NCBI GenBank assembly: GCA_004556875.1
Contig: SFFP01000102.1
Location: 1-6,768 of the forward strand
Length of the DNA: 6,768 nucleotides
Direction of reading: 5' to 3'
Origin: Ruminococcus flavefaciens
Lineage (GTDB): Bacteria > Bacillota_A > Clostridia > Oscillospirales > Ruminococcaceae
Both the position numbers and the translations under genes were made by a program. Under the pieces are notes generated by a model. It saw only the letters and a program-made list of their open reading frames with translations. It was not told where the DNA came from and made no database searches. This document shows, piece after piece, positions 6,142 to 6,768 of the stretch (positions are counted from its first letter, which is position 1; each line of letters opens with the position of its first letter).

Positions 6142-6166
6142 CTTTGTTTTGCCCTATATAACAAAG
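6142..6166 (-). repeat. Copy 2 of the 13-nt leader motif, within a small stem-loop
   Basis: Positions 6142-6154 are identical to 4524-4536. Here the motif is part of an inverted repeat, CTTTGTT (6142-6148) with AACAAAG (6160-6166), loop of 11 nt, close to the predicted 5' end of the exonuclease transcript (about 6172). It might be a shared post-transcriptional signal; two copies alone do not prove this. Confidence 0.45.
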
Positions 6167-6178
6167 AGGATACATTAC

Positions 6179-6207
6179 ATTATAATATACATACTCAGAA
6201 TTGTCAA
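6179..6207 (-). promoter_or_regulatory. Consensus sigma-A promoter of the exonuclease-YjbR pair
   Basis: On the minus strand TTGACA (6202-6207), a 17-nt spacer (6185-6201) and TATAAT (6179-6184) match the consensus completely. The start site is expected near 6172, giving a leader of about 100 nt to the GTG. A 19-bp palindrome lies 15 bp upstream of the -35 box and may regulate it. Confidence 0.9.
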
Positions 6208-6222
6208 ATCAGCAGTTACATT

Positions 6223-6241
6223 TGTCACTTTCAAAGTGACA
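6223..6241. promoter_or_regulatory. Perfect 19-bp palindrome, candidate regulator binding site
   Basis: TGTCACTTT-C-AAAGTGACA has two 9-nt arms pairing perfectly around a single centre base, too tight to be an RNA hairpin but typical of a dimeric DNA-binding protein. Its centre is about 25 bp upstream of the -35 box, roughly at -60 of the exonuclease promoter, a classical activator position. The regulator is not in the window. Confidence 0.6.
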
Positions 6242-6318
6242 TTCCTCATCTTGAAAACTCAGCGAAATCACAGTATAATCAATATGTCATCTGAGAAAAC
6301 CACACTCCTTAATACAGC

Positions 6319-6354
6319 AAAGACCGCCTCCCTGTTCGCCGGGAAGCGGTCTTT
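6319..6354 (-). terminator. Stem-loop terminator after the solute-binding protein gene
   Basis: A perfect 9-bp stem AAAGACCGC/GCGGTCTTT (6319-6327 with 6346-6354) extends inward with TCCC/GGGA around an 8-nt loop. It starts 5 nt after the stop codon. On the minus strand the stem ends in TCTTT but no long T-tract follows, so termination may be incomplete or assisted. The sequence is nearly symmetrical and could also work in the other direction. Confidence 0.7.
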
Positions 6355-6359
6355 CTCAT

Positions 6360-6768
6360 TTATTTTACCGTTATCTGTTCAACTGTTTCATCAAGCAGCT
6401 TCTGGAGATCTCTGTTATCAGGATTTCCTGCCGCAAGTATACTTCCGAGCACTGAAGTAGGAGTCCAGTAGGCATCGGTAAGCTTTTGTCTTACCGAGAA
6501 TTCCGCCTGTTCACCAAGTGCCACAACAGCAGGCGAAGCCTGAACACTTTCCGCCTTTTTAGCCTCAACATTTGAAGGGCACTCACCCGTTACCTCAAAT
6601 CTTGCGACCTGATTATCATAGTTCGATACCCACTCAGCAAACTTTACTGCCCACTCAGGATACTTTGTATTAGCATAAACACCTACATACTTGTATCCCA
6701 TAAAGCCTGACATCTGAACCTGATCTCCTGCAACTGTATATGTAGGAAGCTTTGTTGCACGCATATCA
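6360..6768 (-). CDS. Sugar ABC transporter solute-binding protein, C-terminal part (runs off the right edge)
   Basis: The last 136 codons or so are visible and the frame stays open to the right edge; the Met at 6764 is internal. The pattern matches the C-terminal lobe of family 1, MalE-like extracellular solute-binding proteins: a VQMSGFMGYKYVGVYANTK stretch, then the helix EWAVKFAEWVSNYDNQVARF, a CPSN turn, the segment SVQASPAVVALGEQAEFS, an aromatic DAYWTP motif, and a terminal helix (LQKLLDETVEQITV). Such proteins bind oligosaccharides outside the membrane and pass them to an ABC permease. The missing N-terminus would carry a lipoprotein signal in a Gram-positive. Maltodextrin is a reasonable guess for the ligand but not shown. 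A stem-loop 5 nt after the stop ends the unit, so it appears to be the last gene of its operon or a single gene. Confidence 0.85.
   Translation of the reverse strand, partial: DMRATKLPTYTVAGDQVQMSGFMGYKYVGVYANTKYPEWAVKFAEWVSNYDNQVARFEVTGECPSNVEAKKAESVQASPAVVALGEQAEFSVRQKLTDAYWTPTSVLGSILAAGNPDNRDLQKLLDETVEQITVK

Noticed and set aside
5888..6460. A 190-codon open frame on the plus strand crossing the promoter region and parts of two genes
   Set aside because: It overlaps the intact exonuclease motifs, the consensus promoter, the terminator and the end of the solute-binding protein gene on the other strand. Its product is cysteine- and aromatic-rich without family pattern.

Overview
The window looks like ordinary chromosomal housekeeping sequence from a Gram-positive Clostridia-type bacterium, most likely a Ruminococcus-like gut or rumen member of the Oscillospirales. 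This is inferred from the strong AGGAGG-type ribosome binding sites, full-consensus sigma-A promoters, the lipoprotein signal peptide, a Firmicutes-type MmcQ/YjbR fusion protein and the moderate GC content; no marker gene fixes the genus. All six recognisable genes plus the two partial ones at the edges are on the minus strand, so transcription runs from high to low coordinates. I see no phage, transposon, CRISPR, tRNA or rRNA.

Right to left (direction of transcription): (1) 6360-6768 is the C-terminal part of a sugar ABC transporter solute-binding protein, ended by a strong stem-loop (6319-6354). (2) The 6074-6318 gap carries a 19-bp perfect palindrome (6223-6241) just upstream of a consensus promoter (6179-6207). 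This drives a two-gene unit: a DEDDh 3'-5' exonuclease (probable GTG start at 6073) and, 3 nt further on, an MmcQ/YjbR protein fused to an EVE/PUA-like domain (4745-5506). (3) A gene-free stretch of about 380 nt (4364-4744) holds an extended -10 promoter (4666-4694), a small palindrome at the predicted start site and a predicted leader of about 295 nt with three stem-loops. (4) This promoter probably drives a three-gene unit: a lysophospholipase-like alpha/beta hydrolase with an apparently missing nucleophile (3317-4363), the RNA-binding transcription factor Tex (976-3252) and a zinc-ribbon/helical-repeat protein (320-964), closed by a textbook terminator (287-312). (5) A separate consensus promoter (246-274) then drives a lipoprotein gene that runs off the left edge.

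How the genes work together: Tex with its tightly coupled zinc-ribbon neighbour suggests a nucleic-acid or RNA-linked module, and the exonuclease/YjbR-EVE pair suggests a second nucleic-acid-linked module. These links are inferred from gene spacing only. I did not find a convincing new defence or mobile system. The most worthwhile leads are the non-canonical nucleophile elbow of the hydrolase, its structured leader, a 13-nt motif shared by two leaders, and the palindromic operator candidate.
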